A stretch of DNA of 64,000 nt from Isoetes taiwanensis (lineage: Eukaryota; Streptophyta; Lycopodiopsida; Isoetales; Isoetaceae), in the NCBI GenBank assembly GCA_021234155.1, contig JAJEKV010000058.1, positions 6,756,992 to 6,820,991 on the forward strand, read 5' to 3'. Shown here one piece after another: positions 1 to 14,194 of the stretch (position 1 is its first letter; the number at the start of each line of letters is the position of its first letter). The position numbers were made by a program, and so were the translations under genes. The notes beneath the pieces were generated by a model. That model was not told where the DNA came from. It saw only the letters and a program-made list of their open reading frames with translations, and searched no databases.

Positions 1-3000
1 ATCAGTGTACTTCGTTCAGTGCATGTACTCTGTTAGTACATTTCAAGTCTTGTGGGCATTTTATTGAATTTGCATAAGAAAAGTTAAGGGTAGGCTAATC
101 AATTTCTTCTATTACATTCCGAATTGTCATACGTTGAGCAGGCTTTTCAGTCAAATCATGCAAAAAGTTAGGGAACATTCTTGAATTTCCTTAAAGATTA
201 GAGGTATATAGAAATAAAACAAAGGATTGAGGCATTTACTGTGAAAACCTAAAATACAAATACATGTATAGGGTTTTTAGGGGCATTTAAGAATTTTTAG
301 AAAAGTTAGAGGGAGGTAGCTGTAAATTTAAGCATAAAGTTAGGGGTATTTTGTAGTCCCAAAAAAAAAACCTAGTTGTTTTTCGATATCGAATCTGTTG
401 TGAATCAAATTGTGCATATATGCGATATGTATGTAGAGTATGTAGAGCATATATGTTTGGGGCTGTAACCCTTTGAACACCACGCACAAAAACAAGCCCA
501 GAGTGCAGGGGTTTTATTCAATTGTTAAGTTTCTTATTATGACAAATGTCCACTTTCAATGGTTTAGAATGCCATGTTTGCATAAATTTGTACAATTTGT
601 ACATAATATATATGGAATATATATTCCATACGAAATTTGTACATAATATATGCAGTAAATTTTTCTCCGATGATCTCGGTAGAATAAGCGGTAAAAACCG
701 CGATTTGAATTCATGAGCCTTCTATGCTGGCGGTGTGTGAATTAAGTACCATAAGCTGAGTACTAGCATGGCTTTACGTAGATTACACAAGATATAATTT
801 TGGATTAGGATTGGCACGAAATAGAATGCAACAAAGCTATTGATGTTTCTTCTTTTCTTTTACTTTTTATAGAGCCATGCAAAGGGATTGCAATTTTTTG
901 TACAGCTGATTTAAGAATCTTGCGGCTACATCTAATGAAAGAACATGATTCTCTTGAGTATTCTAAAAGTTTTCTACATGTGCAAATTGATTAAAATACT
1001 CATGCAATCTATAGAAGCAAATTGGAATGTTTTTTACCAAGTTCATTGTAATTATAACAATATTACCTTTTACAATGCTAGGCCATTTACTTCTGCTTAT
1101 AATTGGGTGAATGCCTAATTATTTTACGGTGGCTATATAAGAAGCCTACTTAAAATTTGAGTAGGCGCAAAGTGAAAGTATAAAAATCACTCAAATCATT
1201 GGGATATTGCCGAAAAGCATACAACGACAAGGTTGATTGAGTAAATATACACATTTTCTATTATGTTCTACCATTATTATGTGGATCAATACTCCTTTCC
1301 TTGTCAGGAAGTCTGAATTTTGTCCTCAACAATGTTGAAGCAAGAATCAAGTTGTTATGAAAGTGGTTTAAAGGACAAACTGGCATCACAACAAGAAAGC
1401 ACAATGGTGTAAAATGGCACCTCTTTGGCTCATTGCATTTTATTAAAGTATGCAATTATCTCTAAGATCTATGGGATTATATAAGCCTGATTGACTAAGG
1501 TATACGGTACATCGGACAAATATTTGTATGAACCTATTCTTTATCTCTATCTACAAGTTCGAATAAGGTTGTTTTACCAAATTAAAATTGAGAAGGAAAG
1601 AAGAAGAAAGAGGTCACAACTTGCCTTAAGGAGATAAACTTTACAAATAGTGAGGTCGCGTTACATTCTCATCCAATTCTCCTCTGACATGGGCGATAAT
1701 AAGTGTGTGCGGGATCATCACAAATAACTCTTTGAAGGATACAAGTGCAAGCGGATGATGTTCCAACAATAAGGCCTACGGAGGTAAGAATCACTTGGCT
1801 ATCCTCAAGACTGAAGAGCATTGACATGAGAACTGAAAGGCGCACTCATGAAAAGAAGCACAAATCTTACGTAAATTACCTCCCCATCCCACGGCAGATA
1901 CCATTAGTGTTCAACGAATTGCATTAAAACAAGGACAAAACATCTTAAAAACATTCCATATAAAATGTTTTTAAGAAAGAGCCTTAGAAAATAAACAAAT
2001 TGCTTAATAGAAAAGGGAGGTGTTGTAGGCCATTTCATAATCGTGAAGCCAAGAAGTTGCACTCTATGCGCCGTACTTGAGGAGTTGGAAAAAGAAATAG
2101 GCGGTGAAATCATTCACGTCTTGCTTCATCTTGCTTTACTTGCTTCTTGAAGGAAGTTAAAGGCTATTGCTTGCACAATGATTCAATGAAATGCCATTGA
2201 ACTACGCCTTCAATTAAAAAAAGATAATAGGTTTAAAATTTCTGAAGTTAACTAATATCACTGATGCGTTGATTGAAAATTAAAGATCAGCAGCAGTGCG
2301 GTCAATAATTTCATAGGGTTAACTAATTTCTGAAGATTGATAAAAGAAAACTTTGTAGGGTTAACTAATTTCAGAAGTTGTTAAAACTTTAAGGTCAGCG
2401 GTAGGGAATACAAGTAGATGACATGGCATGCATGTGGAGGCTAGAAGTTCACTCGGAAAAGCAAGCCTCAATGGGCCCACGTCCTGCCTCCATTTGATTG
2501 CCAACAATTCATGAGTCTAGCTATGGCCAAAAAGCCATTCCCGGCTGGTGCTTGCTCCTCACCACGGTTGAACCACGAAATTGACCTTGCGGCAGGTGGA
2601 ATTATACTTGCAAAGAAAGCTTTTGGGTGTCGAAGTGATCTAAGCTAAAGATCTACACGAAAAAACATGCTGAGATCCATCTTCTCAAATTAGATGAGAT
2701 TATGGTAGAGGTATGGGATAGCTCCAAAAACCGAGCGAGGAAGTTCAAGGATGATCCAAAATGCGTGAAAGAAGAAATTTGTATATATTATGAACTTGTT
2801 TGTGATAAATCTGTAACAAACATTTATATTTTCTTTATTTTGTCGACATTTGCTGGTACAAACTTGAAGGGATAGTTTTGATTGAACTACTATCCATACG
2901 CTAGAAAGCTTAGAGCATTCCGCAAAAAGATATACTACAGCGAGGCCTTCCTACTCGCATCCCATGCATCAGAAGTAGGGGTATGGCATACCCTCACTGG

Positions 3001-3175
3001 GGAATGCCCAAAGTTTAAGTGGCCTTCCGCCGAAGGAAGCACTTTCCCGCGGATACTCGTAAACACAAGGAGAACATCACATCCAGAGGTCTATAGCGAG
3101 CACTTTGCTTTTACCAGCAGAACACGATGCGGGGAAAAAGGAATCAGCCGAGGAAGCTTAGCATTACGAAGGTGC
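1..3175. other. AT-rich unique DNA, no gene recognised
   Basis: No coding frame here resembles a known protein. The visible structure is local: a perfect 14-bp palindrome (GGAATATATATTCC) near 613-627 inside repeated TGTACATAATATAT, and a short motif GGGTTAACTAATTTC-GAAG seen about three times between 2,250 and 2,370. Small open frames (1,745-1,927 plus, 2,882-3,196 plus) have no recognisable domains and are probably chance. Confidence 0.5.
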
Positions 3176-3540
3176 TCATCTCGGCCAACGCTTTAGAAGA
3201 AATATATATCGCCGACATCGATTACACACACTTCTTGAGAACCATCTCCATGATAAATGCGAATTAAAAGCCATCTTGTGAGTAGCCCAGAAGAGAATAT
3301 AGGACGGTACCTGCGCCACAATGGTGAACAATAAGGAACCAAGGGGACATCCTTGTCGAACTCCTCTACCAACGAGGAAACCACGGTAGGCGATTCTCCA
3401 CAACCTGATGGCCCGAAGCGGAAAGATGGAGCCATGCTATCTAGTAAACAAGCGTACCTTTGCATTGCGCAAAATCTGCAGGCTACAGTTGTTGCGGTCT
3501 TGCCGTAGTTTTTAAAGCCGCGATGTCAGCCATAAAATCC
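3176..3540 (-). mobile_element. LINE reverse transcriptase fragment
   Basis: The minus strand carries the core of a non-LTR (L1-like) reverse transcriptase. The segment GRGVRQGCPLGSLLF is the family's conserved GVRQGCPLxPLLF block, and about 50 residues downstream a degenerate DVGDIYFF lies where the YxDD catalytic box belongs. Two overlapping minus-strand frames (3,176-3,403 and 3,193-3,465) share the similarity, so at least one frameshift is present. The fragment lacks endonuclease, most of the fingers domain and the 3' tail, so it is a dead remnant. It may be the downstream half of the LINE type whose upstream RT half lies near 10.3 and 43.8 kb. No target duplication was found. Confidence 0.6.
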
Positions 3541-6200
3541 TGAAAGCAACAATATATAGATCTGACGGTTCTAGCATCTTCAATCAAAGTTCGCGTCCTT
3601 GAAGATGTGGTCAATGGTTGAGTCTTGGGGAGTCTGAATCCTGTGGAGTGAGGCACTTTTATAAATCTATACTAGAGAATTTGTACTTTGAAATGCTTTA
3701 ATATGATAAAATTGAAATTTTACCTTTGGGCATGCAATTGTACCTTAATATTGAGCCTCTACTTCTGATGTCGATTAATAAAATGTAGAAAAATGATTGT
3801 ACATAGGCCTACATGTGCCATAATTTGGATTTAAAGTTGAGTTTCTTACAACTCATGACTTCTTCCAGACGAGCTGATGTGAACTCATGCTGCTCTTGTT
3901 GTCGGTTAGAGGCGTTTGTTTCTTTGTAATTTTCAGTTTCATAGGCAAAATAATATTCCTGAATTGCATGGAATGGAGTATTGCCCATCATTCCCACCAT
4001 ATAAGACTCATGGATATTTTCCCAACATTCGTTTTAGAAATAGAAAATTATGTCGTGTAGCATTGTTGATTGTGATCATAACTTAGGATAAGTCAAATGT
4101 GCTGAAAACATTAATGGTAACAATTTATATTGTGGAGATGTAAAAATGATGTGACATGTTGAGAATATGACCATGTGTGGTTGTTGTCGGGGTTGTATAA
4201 ATACCATCTCAATTCTACTGTCTTCATTTTTGTGATTTTGCGGTGTCTAAAGCTTTTGTTTTGTTGTGTTTTGGCTGTCAACATTCACAGAGCATCGTAA
4301 ACAAGATCAACCACAGTACACATGTAGATAATAAGTAGTGGTTATATTGTTGACTATAGTGCCTTGCATCGCGATCGATTTATACCCTTTCCTTCTAAAT
4401 TGAAACACCATCTTCACGATGCGTGAGTTGATGCGAGAAGAGCGCCATCCAATCTTTGTGGTTGATGCAGAATATGGGGGAAAAAGAAGAGAAAGGGTTC
4501 TTAGGAAGAAAAGAGAAATCCATCAAAGAAAGTTTGGACTCAATCCAATCTCTAATCTACAAATATGCACGCCGGAGTTATGAGAACTTCTTGAACGGAA
4601 GGTACTCGAAATCTGAGTTATTGAACGACTTTCTCTATTCTTTCCCGACGTATAATTTATGCCGCAATGACGGCTGAGCACCATTACTAATATAACTTAT
4701 TGCGGGCCTCAGGCTGCTACGATCACGGAACTTATTTGCCACCTCGATATCACCACGGTGGTAGCAGTGATAAATTTCTTGTATTATTCATTGAGCTGCT
4801 GCGATTTTAAAAAATGTTTTAGTAGAACTTGAAGACATGATAATGGCATATACCAATGGATGAAGCATTAGAAAATAAGCTATGAAGTTTTTTGATGGGG
4901 TGGACTGTGCCCTATAAATTGGCCAGGCTCCTCCGGTGAGTGGGGTACGGTATGCGGCGCCCGCGATGTAAAGGCCCACCGCCAAAATTACGAGGGTGTA
5001 ATAACATTGCCAATGTGGAGGAACTTCTTCATGGTCTAAATATAAGTAACGATCGTGAGTAATATAGACGAAGCATTTGCTGGCGTACTAGATGACTTTG
5101 GTAAGGGTGCGGGCTTTACGTTACGGCCTATAAGCGGCAGCGCCAGGTGCATCGTCACGCGTCACATTTAAGCGATACCACCTGGGTTTTATCCTTACGA
5201 AGATTATTAAATGTGAAAAAGAAAAAAGGCTGGTAGAATTTGCGTTTCGTTATGTATAGCTTCCACCCCTGAAGCCTAGGCATGTGAGCTTAACCATCTT
5301 CCATGTCTAGACAAGTCATTCCTCCACCATCGCGGTAAATGTGGGGCCGACATGTTATACCGGTATAAATGGCAAAATCAGCTGTGCACAAAAGCGTAGT
5401 GTAATTTTTTTTGAAGTGGCACTTTATGTCAAACACACGGATATACCACCGGATATATGCCCATGGTATAACATGTCATAGTCAGATATTTACTGCGCTC
5501 AATCTCCAACCTGCCAACGGGGATTTTTGCCCTACTCGGCTCGAGGTGCATTAGATGTAATAAACATTTGGTTCATTTTATGCTTGTGGTTGTAAAGCAA
5601 GAACCATCAACATCTGGAAGGCGCGGCAGGAGTATGGCCTCGAGTAACTATATATATAGTCCTGTATTTTAAGTGGGGTTTTTGAATGAATCTCTTGATG
5701 CGCTACTGTACAGGAAATGGCACTCCTTCAATAGCTTCCTCAATGCCTGCGGTTTTCGTGGGGCAAAAATAGCCCAATTTATTACAGGAGCCTGCACCAC
5801 TTGGGCTGATCTTGGCTTCAAGGCCTGCGTCTATCAAAACACCATCAGTGGGCCAAGGGAATACCCACGACTAGTTGCACTTTGCCGTATGAACATTTGG
5901 TTACGAAATATCCCACACGCCAAATGCTGAAAACAGGGACAAACATTTCACAAATATAAAGAACGTGATCTAAAGAAAAATTCAGCAAGCCGTGTGATGA
6001 GCACAGAGCGAACTATTCTTTCGCCTTTTACTAAAAGAATACCGTGTGCTCGTCACAATTAGCAGCATGTCACCATTTTGGGATGCTTCTCCTTGGAAGA
6101 GGGGGCTCAACAAAAACTTCAAATGAAAAACATTTGCCATTCTGGGTGTTTAAATGATAATAGCGAATGTTAATTTCCTAACAGGGGGTACTAACAAGTT
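3541..6200. other. Unassigned spacer with small open frames
   Basis: No recognisable gene. A 73-residue plus frame (4,456-4,677, lysine and glutamate rich start) and an 85-residue plus frame (5,673-5,930) have no motif I recognise and no homologous second copy in the window to support them. Confidence 0.4.
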
Positions 6201-8390
6201 TATGTGTTGCAGTCATAGACATGGCTGAGGAAGTATGTTCTTCTGGTATGCCCAACAACACATAGCCAATCAGTGATGATAAGTAAACTTGGATATAGTT
6301 TGATAGGTCGATGAAGAAACTATAGGATAACTGGAGCCTAGGTTATCAGCTATTCTTCATCTTGTGTCGTCCATCTACCATGGCAGAAATTGCGGCCTGA
6401 AGCGGAAAACCCAATTGATGATAAGCATCATGTATCTGCTGAGTCTCATCGGCACAGCCTAGTTATAACCATAAGTGTCTGGACGATCATTAAGGCTTAT
6501 AATTTTGGCTATGCAACCGTCACTAAAGTAAATTTCATTTGCATAAGCGCATGCAAATAAACCACATCTGTTGAAGTTACAGTTGTATTAAAAACTTTCC
6601 GTAAATACCTGCAGTAGAAACTTAAGCAGACTTCAAATGCTTGATCCCATGTGAATGTCTTTCAAATTCTTGCTTGCCAACTAATAGCTTTCTGAATTAT
6701 GGCACTTGGCAGCCCATGGCCATGTATTTAAAAATTTGTCGGAGTTGAATGATAAGCTCTGTGTCCCTTGTCCTCCACTTGCTGCAATCTAAATCCCCAC
6801 CTCAAGGTCTTCAACATTAATATGCTCTTGCTCACAGATTGACCCAAGTCTAATTGCTCTTTTAGTTTATATGGCCTCACAGTCTCCTAGAATGCGCACT
6901 TACAAGTGCTTTAAGATTTAAACTTCATACTTTTCCAATGTCGACTGCACATATTTCATATCACGCAGGCACAAGGCATATCTCTTAGGTGTAATCTTTT
7001 TGACAGCCTGAGAGACTAGATTGGATGTCTGCATCCTGCAGCAGTCCTTTCAAATTTCACCCAATCTAATGGATGTAGATTTAATCTGCGTTAGAGATAA
7101 TAAAAGGATAGATCTGGACATACTTCAGAAAGTCTCTCCAAGTCTGATAATTAAAGTAGCCATCATGAGCTGATAATTAGAACCATCAAGCACTGGATTA
7201 GATCAAAGATTCTATTGGTTCAACTGCAGTATTATTGATAAAGCTAAAAGAAACCAAGAACTTTCCTCAAAACAAAATATTACTAGATCGATATTTTTCC
7301 ATTTGCAATCCTTCCTCTCTCACGAGCAGTCTTGCAGTAGCAATATTTAGCAGCATTGATTTGAGTTAGCGACCAAGATATAGAGATCCTTTATCTCCTA
7401 CATAGAATTTCAAACCGTGCAACAGGTTTTCTTTAAAACTCAATCAAGAATGATCCTCAAGAATCATCCAAGTGCTTGGCTCTTCTTATATCCCACAGCG
7501 TAAATGCGATCCAGCATGTAAAAGCTCTCTCAAAATTACTAAATAGCAAAGATCAGCCGAGCAAAACTTTTCTCTTACTGAAAATCACCATCAGTAATAG
7601 ACACGAGATAACACACAAGGAAATTAAAGTGTGGTGCCCTAGGGCTCGCTAACAAAGCAAACAAAATGATCACATGCAATTTGCTTGGTCGAGTTAACCA
7701 TGCCTCAGACCTCTTATTCTGACTGTAACAGCCATGGCCGGATATTACTGATTCAAGAAACGCTACCCCCCCAATGCCCTAATGGTAAGAAACATGCAGG
7801 CAACTATTATGCTGGCTAGCAGGACCCAGTCTGTCTTGATTGATGACTCCCTATCTCAGCTCCTCTCCATAGCCAAGCAGAACAAGGTTTATGTAATAAA
7901 TGGAAACTATGAAGATTTATCTCCACTTTTGACTCTTTTCTCTTAGCTCCTGATATCATAGGAAAGAGTTCCTTATGGGAGTTAGGTTTGTTTCTCTGCT
8001 GGAAGTAGCCTCAGTCATGACAAACAGACCAGGAAATATGTTGAAACGTACCACCATATTACTTTCTGGCCAGGTTCTCCACTAAAGAAATCTGGCAGAT
8101 ATATTGGCGAAGCCCATGCCTATACTTCCCTGGTTGTGCATCCTGCTTCTGGCCCATTGCCAAGTGGCACAGCACCTGGGAATCCATATATACTGGCTTT
8201 GAACTCCATTACCGAAGAGGGCACAACCCTTAGTTAGTAAATTGCTAGCTTCAACTTGGTTAAACAGAGAAAGATCATCACGATTGGATCGGATTGAGTA
8301 ACATCTTTTGTTGTAGGACTGCGGTGAATATTGATGCAAAAATGGCGCAGAACGATAAAATATACGCACTATGCTGTGATACTTTGGTGT
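6201..8390. other. Coding-like unassigned stretch next to the duplication edge
   Basis: The stretch keeps ordinary CAG and CTG content, unlike much of copy 1. Near its right end are open frames that read like protein: plus 7,782-7,946 (54 residues from an ATG; includes SVLIDDSLSQLLSIAKQNK) and plus 7,986-8,237 (83 residues, no ATG; includes YIGEAHAYTSLVVHPASGP), about 40 bp apart and possibly one exon split by a frameshift. The minus strand also has a 95-residue frame (8,082-8,369). I cannot assign any of these to a family or decide the strand. Confidence 0.25.
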
Positions 8391-9300
8391 TCACAAATGT
8401 GCAACTTAGCTAAACAGGCCGCAATCTTGCAAAGCTAGTGCTTACACATACTAGTTAAGATTAATTTGTAGAGGCCGGAGCCAGGGCCAGCCTTCAGAAA
8501 TTTTCCTGGCTCCCGTGGGGAAGCCGAGAAGGGATTTGAAATAGTTTTCAACCAGCAATTGACGCGTCTCGGAAAAACCTCACTAACTGCGTCGTGCCCC
8601 AAGCGCAAAGATCAAAGGATGGCAAGCATACCTCGCTATATGAAACTTTCCCTTCTCTTCGTCTTTTTGTTCCGTCAACGGCTGTGGGATATTTCCGCTG
8701 CACTGAAAGCTTGAATCGCCCTGGACCCAAATTGGACTACGATTTACACACAGATAACAGATAGGATAACGATTAGATTTTCTCTAATCTTCCATTGCAT
8801 GCCCTCACACCAAAAGCTGGAGCTTGTTTATGGACAATGTATTTCCGACATGCTTGTTAGGTTATTTCGAAAAACACACTAGGCGTAGGCGAGTCTTTAG
8901 TTTCCTTTTGAACTCAAAATCACAGTTTCTCCTTCGTCTTTTGAACACGAAAACAATTGGTAAAACCGACAAGTGTATTTTCTAATTTATCGGTATCGCC
9001 ATTCTCTTTAATGCGGTTGGACGTTAACGTCCAAACTTCTGCTACACCAATGGCCAAGTATTTAGTTCAATTGTGAAGCAAACATTGAATCTTCACGTTC
9101 TAACTCAATTATAAAATAGAATATTTTGCATCGCATTGAAAGCGAAGAAAGCGCTAAATAACTCTTAAGGTAACCTCAATCTTGTTAGAAGGACAATAAG
9201 AGGCCCTTCTATTTATAAGATGGAGTTTTTGTTGGATGATGTTGCTTGCATGACTAATCTGAGGCTATGGCCCCATGCGAAATTACTTTATATCCAGGCA
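8391..9300. other. Left end of duplicated unit (copy 1), no gene recognised
   Basis: Matches 41,693-42,750. Both strands show short protein-like frames (minus 8,548-8,730; in copy 2 plus 41,820-42,065), but frames are not conserved between copies and no family is recognised. Confidence 0.35.
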
Positions 9301-9389
9301 CCAATTAATCATTAATATCATTCGATATATATTTCGTATCATAAATTATGCAAATGGATATCATTAAGATTCTATATATATTGGGATTG

Positions 9390-10060
9390 ATGCTCTTACA
9401 ACAATTTCTTGATAAGCAATAAATGCAAAGTGCACACGTGGCATAGGTACTTTGATAATTAGCAATAAATGCAAAGCGTGTTAATGGCGCAATAAATGCA
9501 AAGTCTTGCATATAAGTGCTTTGATAATTACATGACCAAGTACAAGCGTATTAATATGACGCAATAAAATGCAAAGCGGCGTAATGCAAAGCGCAATAAA
9601 TACAAAGGGTATTATGCTTTAATAAATATAAGTACGCTTCTTCATTCCTTTGATAACTTGCAATAAATGCAAAGCGTATTAATAGCGCAATAAATGCAAT
9701 GACGTGTTAATAGTCGCAATAAATCTGAAAATTATTAATGGTACAATAAATAAAATCGCCTTACGTATCGTGCTTTGATAATTCATAATAAATTCAAAAG
9801 CGTATTAATAGCACAAAAAATTGCAAAGTGTATTAATAGCGCAATAAATGCAAAGTCGCAAATCTGCCATACCGTCACGATGAATTTGGCAATGTCATCC
9901 TAACGGTAATGCTCATATCTTCTAGCCGCCACGTACTCATAAATGCCTCAAATCTGAAATTAATGCCCGCAATAAATGCTTTATAATCGATGAATGCACA
10001 ATAGGTTATTAATGGGTACCCATCGTCTTTATAATCAATGAATGCACAACTTGTACCGCA
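9390..10060. repeat. ATAAATGCAAAG minisatellite, copy 1
   Basis: A degenerate tandem array built on GCAATAAATGCAAAGCGTATTAATGGC, with an alternate spacer containing GTGCACACGTGGCATAGGTACTTTGATAATT-like sequence. Units are less regular than in copy 2. Confidence 0.75.
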
Positions 10061-10106
10061 TTCATTGCTTTGGGAATTTTAAGGGAACAAAATAGGGAGA
10101 GCGGAA

Positions 10107-10590
10107 GTGAACACTCAATTACATAGGAAGGATTTGCCCCTTGCAATAGTTTGTACCCTGCAAGCAAATAAGACCAAATATGCCTTTGCCTCTCCAACCA
10201 TGCTTCAATGCCAGGCCGGAGTCAAGCTGGCACAAAATTCGATAGCGGTTTTGCAAACATACCAGGCCGGCCATGATTGTTGTTCGTAATTGGGTGGGCG
10301 GTGTGGAATCACCTGCCTTATGAGGCGGGGAACAACTGCTGTGGTCCCTTTGCGGGAAGCCTTCACCTTAATGCCTTGAACAAGGCTTGTGGATGTACTG
10401 CCCCCGCCAAGCAATTACTTTTTTCATCCAGAGTGGGGCTTGGTGGTAGGAGCCAGCAAGCCTTGTTCCCGTCGGTCTGTGATTTCTAGCACTGGGCCTT
10501 CTTGCAGGATAATCATGTGCACCACTGAGGGGTCGTGCCATTTGTGCAAATGTGCCTCCTTTGCTTTCGGGAAGGTGAATGGTTAATGGT
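10107..10590 (-). mobile_element. LINE reverse transcriptase fragment, copy 1
   Basis: Minus-strand counterpart of 43,534-44,060. The same order of segments can be followed, but reading frames break more often than in copy 2. It is a remnant lacking endonuclease, catalytic box and tail. Confidence 0.5.
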
Positions 10591-10689
10591 ATAATATAAT
10601 AATAAAAATAAAGGCCAATGGCGTGGCAAGGCCGATGGTGGAAGAAATTAAAAAACAAGCAAAAACAACGACCAAAACATAAATAGTCC

Positions 10690-11500
10690 GGTGCACTATG
10701 GAGATGGAGTCGATGCGATTGGGAGGATCAATTAGGAATAGATTGATTCAACATCGATAGAATATGCTCTTGGATTGAATAACTTTATCGATGTAGGTTG
10801 GTTGTTTTGAGATCGAAGATAAGCTACTAGTAAAATCCATCGTACAGTGTTCCAACAAGTTAAAACTATGAAGAACACGGAGGTAGAATTTGGACCTGGT
10901 GCTATTATGGAAAGTCAAGCTGTGCAAAAAAATTCAATAGGCCCTTATAAAGTTAGATTATTGGCACCCACACACTAGCATATGTTTGGGCGGCCAGATT
11001 TATGGTAGAGGCTACAAAGGTTGTGTTATTACAAGTATCTTATTGTAGGTTGTTTGTTGGCTACAAGGTTTTTGTTCTTGGAAGTATTGTGAAAGCAATG
11101 CTGGGTTACGTAGAAGTGGTTGAAGCAAGAAAGCATGAAATTTGAGAAATGGTTTTGGGTCCAAATTTCTAGGCTCACGAGTTTGCAAATATATCAAGGA
11201 GATAGCAGGAGACTTCTAGGTGGAGCGGATGAATGCGATGATCACGGATGCTATTGTCACAATAAGGATGATCCAAATTTATGATGCTTCGAACTAAAAT
11301 CTCAAATTTGAGATAGATCACAGCTCCTAAATCTTAGTGGGGCAAGCCATTTCATTCCACTGCTCTTGCCATAATTCTTAGTCACACTATAGCCATAGTT
11401 TATTTTGCAAGGTAAAAAGGTGTATTTATTATTACGGTTGTTTGTCGGATGTTTTGATTTGTTATTTACTTTTATTTTAGGGTTAATTTTCATGTTGGTT
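10690..11500 (+). pseudogene. Broken copy of hypothetical frame (copy 1)
   Basis: Collinear with 44,220-45,030. The start region reads without the ATG context of copy 2, and the frame is interrupted several times, for example around 10,930-10,990 where copy 2 reads through. Function unknown. Confidence 0.3.
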
Positions 11501-11929
11501 GTTTATAAGCGATGTTTTTGACGGAAAAATAAGTACGTATGTGATGGAGTCTCACCCCGAGCTGAATCTCTCGGGCGGCCTATGATCTTATCTTGCCCCT
11601 CGGTATTAGCAGCATTTGTACATGGTGGTTAAGGACTAGTTTATGATTTTAACACATTTCCATATACTGTTCAAGGTAAAATCTAATATTTAATCGAAAC
11701 AACGTGTAGATAAAATAAAATAATATATATCGTCCAGAAATGTATTATACAACTACAAGAGTTCAGCCACATATTTCACACACTATAAATCTTGCGAAAC
11801 TTACCAAAACTTAATATCTCAATGTCTACACACTCAAACCAAAACAGTCAATATATTTTCTAACTATAAGAAAAGTCTTTCACAAAGACCTTTCATCCTT
11901 TGGAGAGTCACTCACATCAAAACATCTAT

Positions 11930-12600
11930 TCTTGCTTGAACCTCCAAATTCAAAGGAAGATCTACGCCCTTTTCGTCCACATATGGTCGACTTCATTACC
12001 TACCTTCAAAGAAGGACTTACAAAGTTGGGGTAGATCCCACCAGGACTCTATATCCCAAAAGAGGTTTTTCTCTTGGATCTCGGAACCTCAACGCTAGAT
12101 GTACACTATCATCATCCTCCAATTCACAAAAGAAATCCGGCACCTTCAAGTGAAACTCAGCTCACGGAATCTCCTCCAACACTCTAATCATATCGGGCCT
12201 CTAACTCTGATTCTCCCCTGCTCGGCTACATTTGGCTTCATTGCTTACTGTTTGTGGGGCTAGTCTTAAAGACTAAGTGGGGTTATAGGCACTTAAATGT
12301 ACTCATTCGCATTACAAACTCATACAATAAACAAGCATGAACTCCTTACCAAAAATCCCTTTGCATCCAACCATTCGGACTACATATATGCGAAATAGTG
12401 ATATGATAGCCCGATGCTTAGAACAACCATTAAATGCATATCCACAATATATCTCTCAAAGACAATTTCATGGCATCCGGTGTCTCCGCTTCTAAAATGC
12501 CATCTAAAATTTGATCGAAACACCGCAATCAATTGTGGCCGCATACCTTTCCACCTTCATCGACCTTGGAGGACCACCTTTGCCATCACCGGTCACGGTG
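11930..12600 (-). pseudogene. Possible minus-strand exons of unknown gene (copy 1)
   Basis: Counterpart of 45,443-46,074. In the upstream exon copy 1 reads through the place where copy 2 has an in-frame stop: copy 1 has ...GAAGCGGAGACACCGG, copy 2 has an inserted TAG. The downstream exon is frameshifted here. Having each copy open where the other is broken supports a real coding frame with read errors. Confidence 0.3.
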
Positions 12601-14190
12601 AAGTCAAGCTAGGATAACCAAAGTGCGATGTCGATTACAAGCACGATACAAGTCAAAGCCATCACAAATGGACTCGGCCAGGAGACTATGCACTTTTGCA
12701 ATATTCAATATTTCACATTTTTCAATGCCATAAATAGTTGGGTTTATAATAATGTCCCGCGTGTGATTATGTCGAGCACCAACTTAATTCGGATGCAATT
12801 CCTATGCATTTCTTATATATACACAACCTGAAATGACAATTCAATATGGATCATACCCATGCATGCAGCACGGTAATAATATCACGGTGGTGGATTTTCC
12901 CATATCCCCCATCGGTTAGCCTCGAAGGCAAAAATAAGACCATTTCTTGCATCTTTGCTACGCTTCAGAAAATGATATGAGAAGGAATTGAAACAAAAGA
13001 AGCCCAGAAGGAAAAGTAAAATGGGCCCAATAACACTTTATATAATCAATAAGAACAAGAAAGTACAAGATAATGAGCCCTCCATGCCTCTGAATCATGG
13101 AGGCATGCAGACTCCATGGTCAAGGAGGGCCACTCTCTCAAGGTTGTGGAAGCGGGGAAGAGGAAGAGCTCATGCTCCTCAAAACACTTATATTCTCATG
13201 AGGACTGCATCCTCATGCCCAAAACCACCTCCGATAGGTAGGCTCTTTTCATATTCATTCATCTCAGCGGGTGTTTTACATTTGGTTGAAGTGGGTAGCC
13301 GCACATTGCGGGCTACCCCCAAACTAGTATAAATTATTACAATTATGCCCGCAAACTCTATAGATGGAGTTGTTTAACCAACAAAGTATGATGAGATGTT
13401 GGATGAGTGTTCTTACCTCGAAGGCTTATCAAGGATTAAAAACCCCGCCCTTTTCCGAGTTTCGCGAGGATAAACCCGATGATAAGGGCTTGGACAATCA
13501 TCAGGACTACTATAATGGTCCTCAAAAATATGAATATTGATAAGTCGAGAAAAGCTGCCATATTACGCCCAGATCCTTGCACTGCTACATAAAAATACTA
13601 AAAACATATACATGAGATAAAAAAAAACTGTACGAAATAAAGGCCGGTCGCGTGCCCGTGAAGCGATAAACCCCACTTAACATAAATAGAGGAGGAAGGT
13701 GATTAATTATACATAATTAAAGGGGAAGTGGAACAGTTTCAAGAGGAAGAGAGCTGAGAACTGAAGAAGAAACCTTTCGATTTGAAGGCGAAGACTTCGC
13801 TATAAAAAGCTAAATGAGAGGTCAAAGCGGCATGCAAACATGTATCATGCGCCTCCCTCTCTCAGCGAATCGATCCTATAAATTGGATCAATTCCATTTT
13901 CACCTCTTCATCTTATCCTTCTATTTTCCTTATCGCCTCTCGGAATATCTTCTTTAAGCCAAGACATGGCAATATTTGAAGGCATATGACAAATTTTTTG
14001 AACTGAACATATTTGGATGAATGCGCATAAGGACATATATTATAAGCAAAGATGATGGCAAGCATGAGAAAATATAAAGAACATATATTATAGGCAAAAA
14101 CATGGTAGCGAAGCATGCAAGGAAAATATATTATTTAACAAGGACATGGCACTAATTGTGGAGGCAGGATGATAAAAAGTTGCGACTAGA
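12601..14190. other. Upstream flank of BAHD gene, copy 1; no gene recognised
   Basis: Matches 46,100-47,750. It contains repeats of ACATATATTATAGGCAAAAACATG near 14,025-14,120. Short frames such as 12,988-13,332 are not conserved in the other copy in a way that supports coding. Confidence 0.35.
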
Positions 14191-14194
14191 CGAA

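Noticed and set aside
12988-13332. 114-residue plus-strand frame
   Set aside because: Not conserved in the matching position of copy 2 in the same frame, and no recognisable domain.
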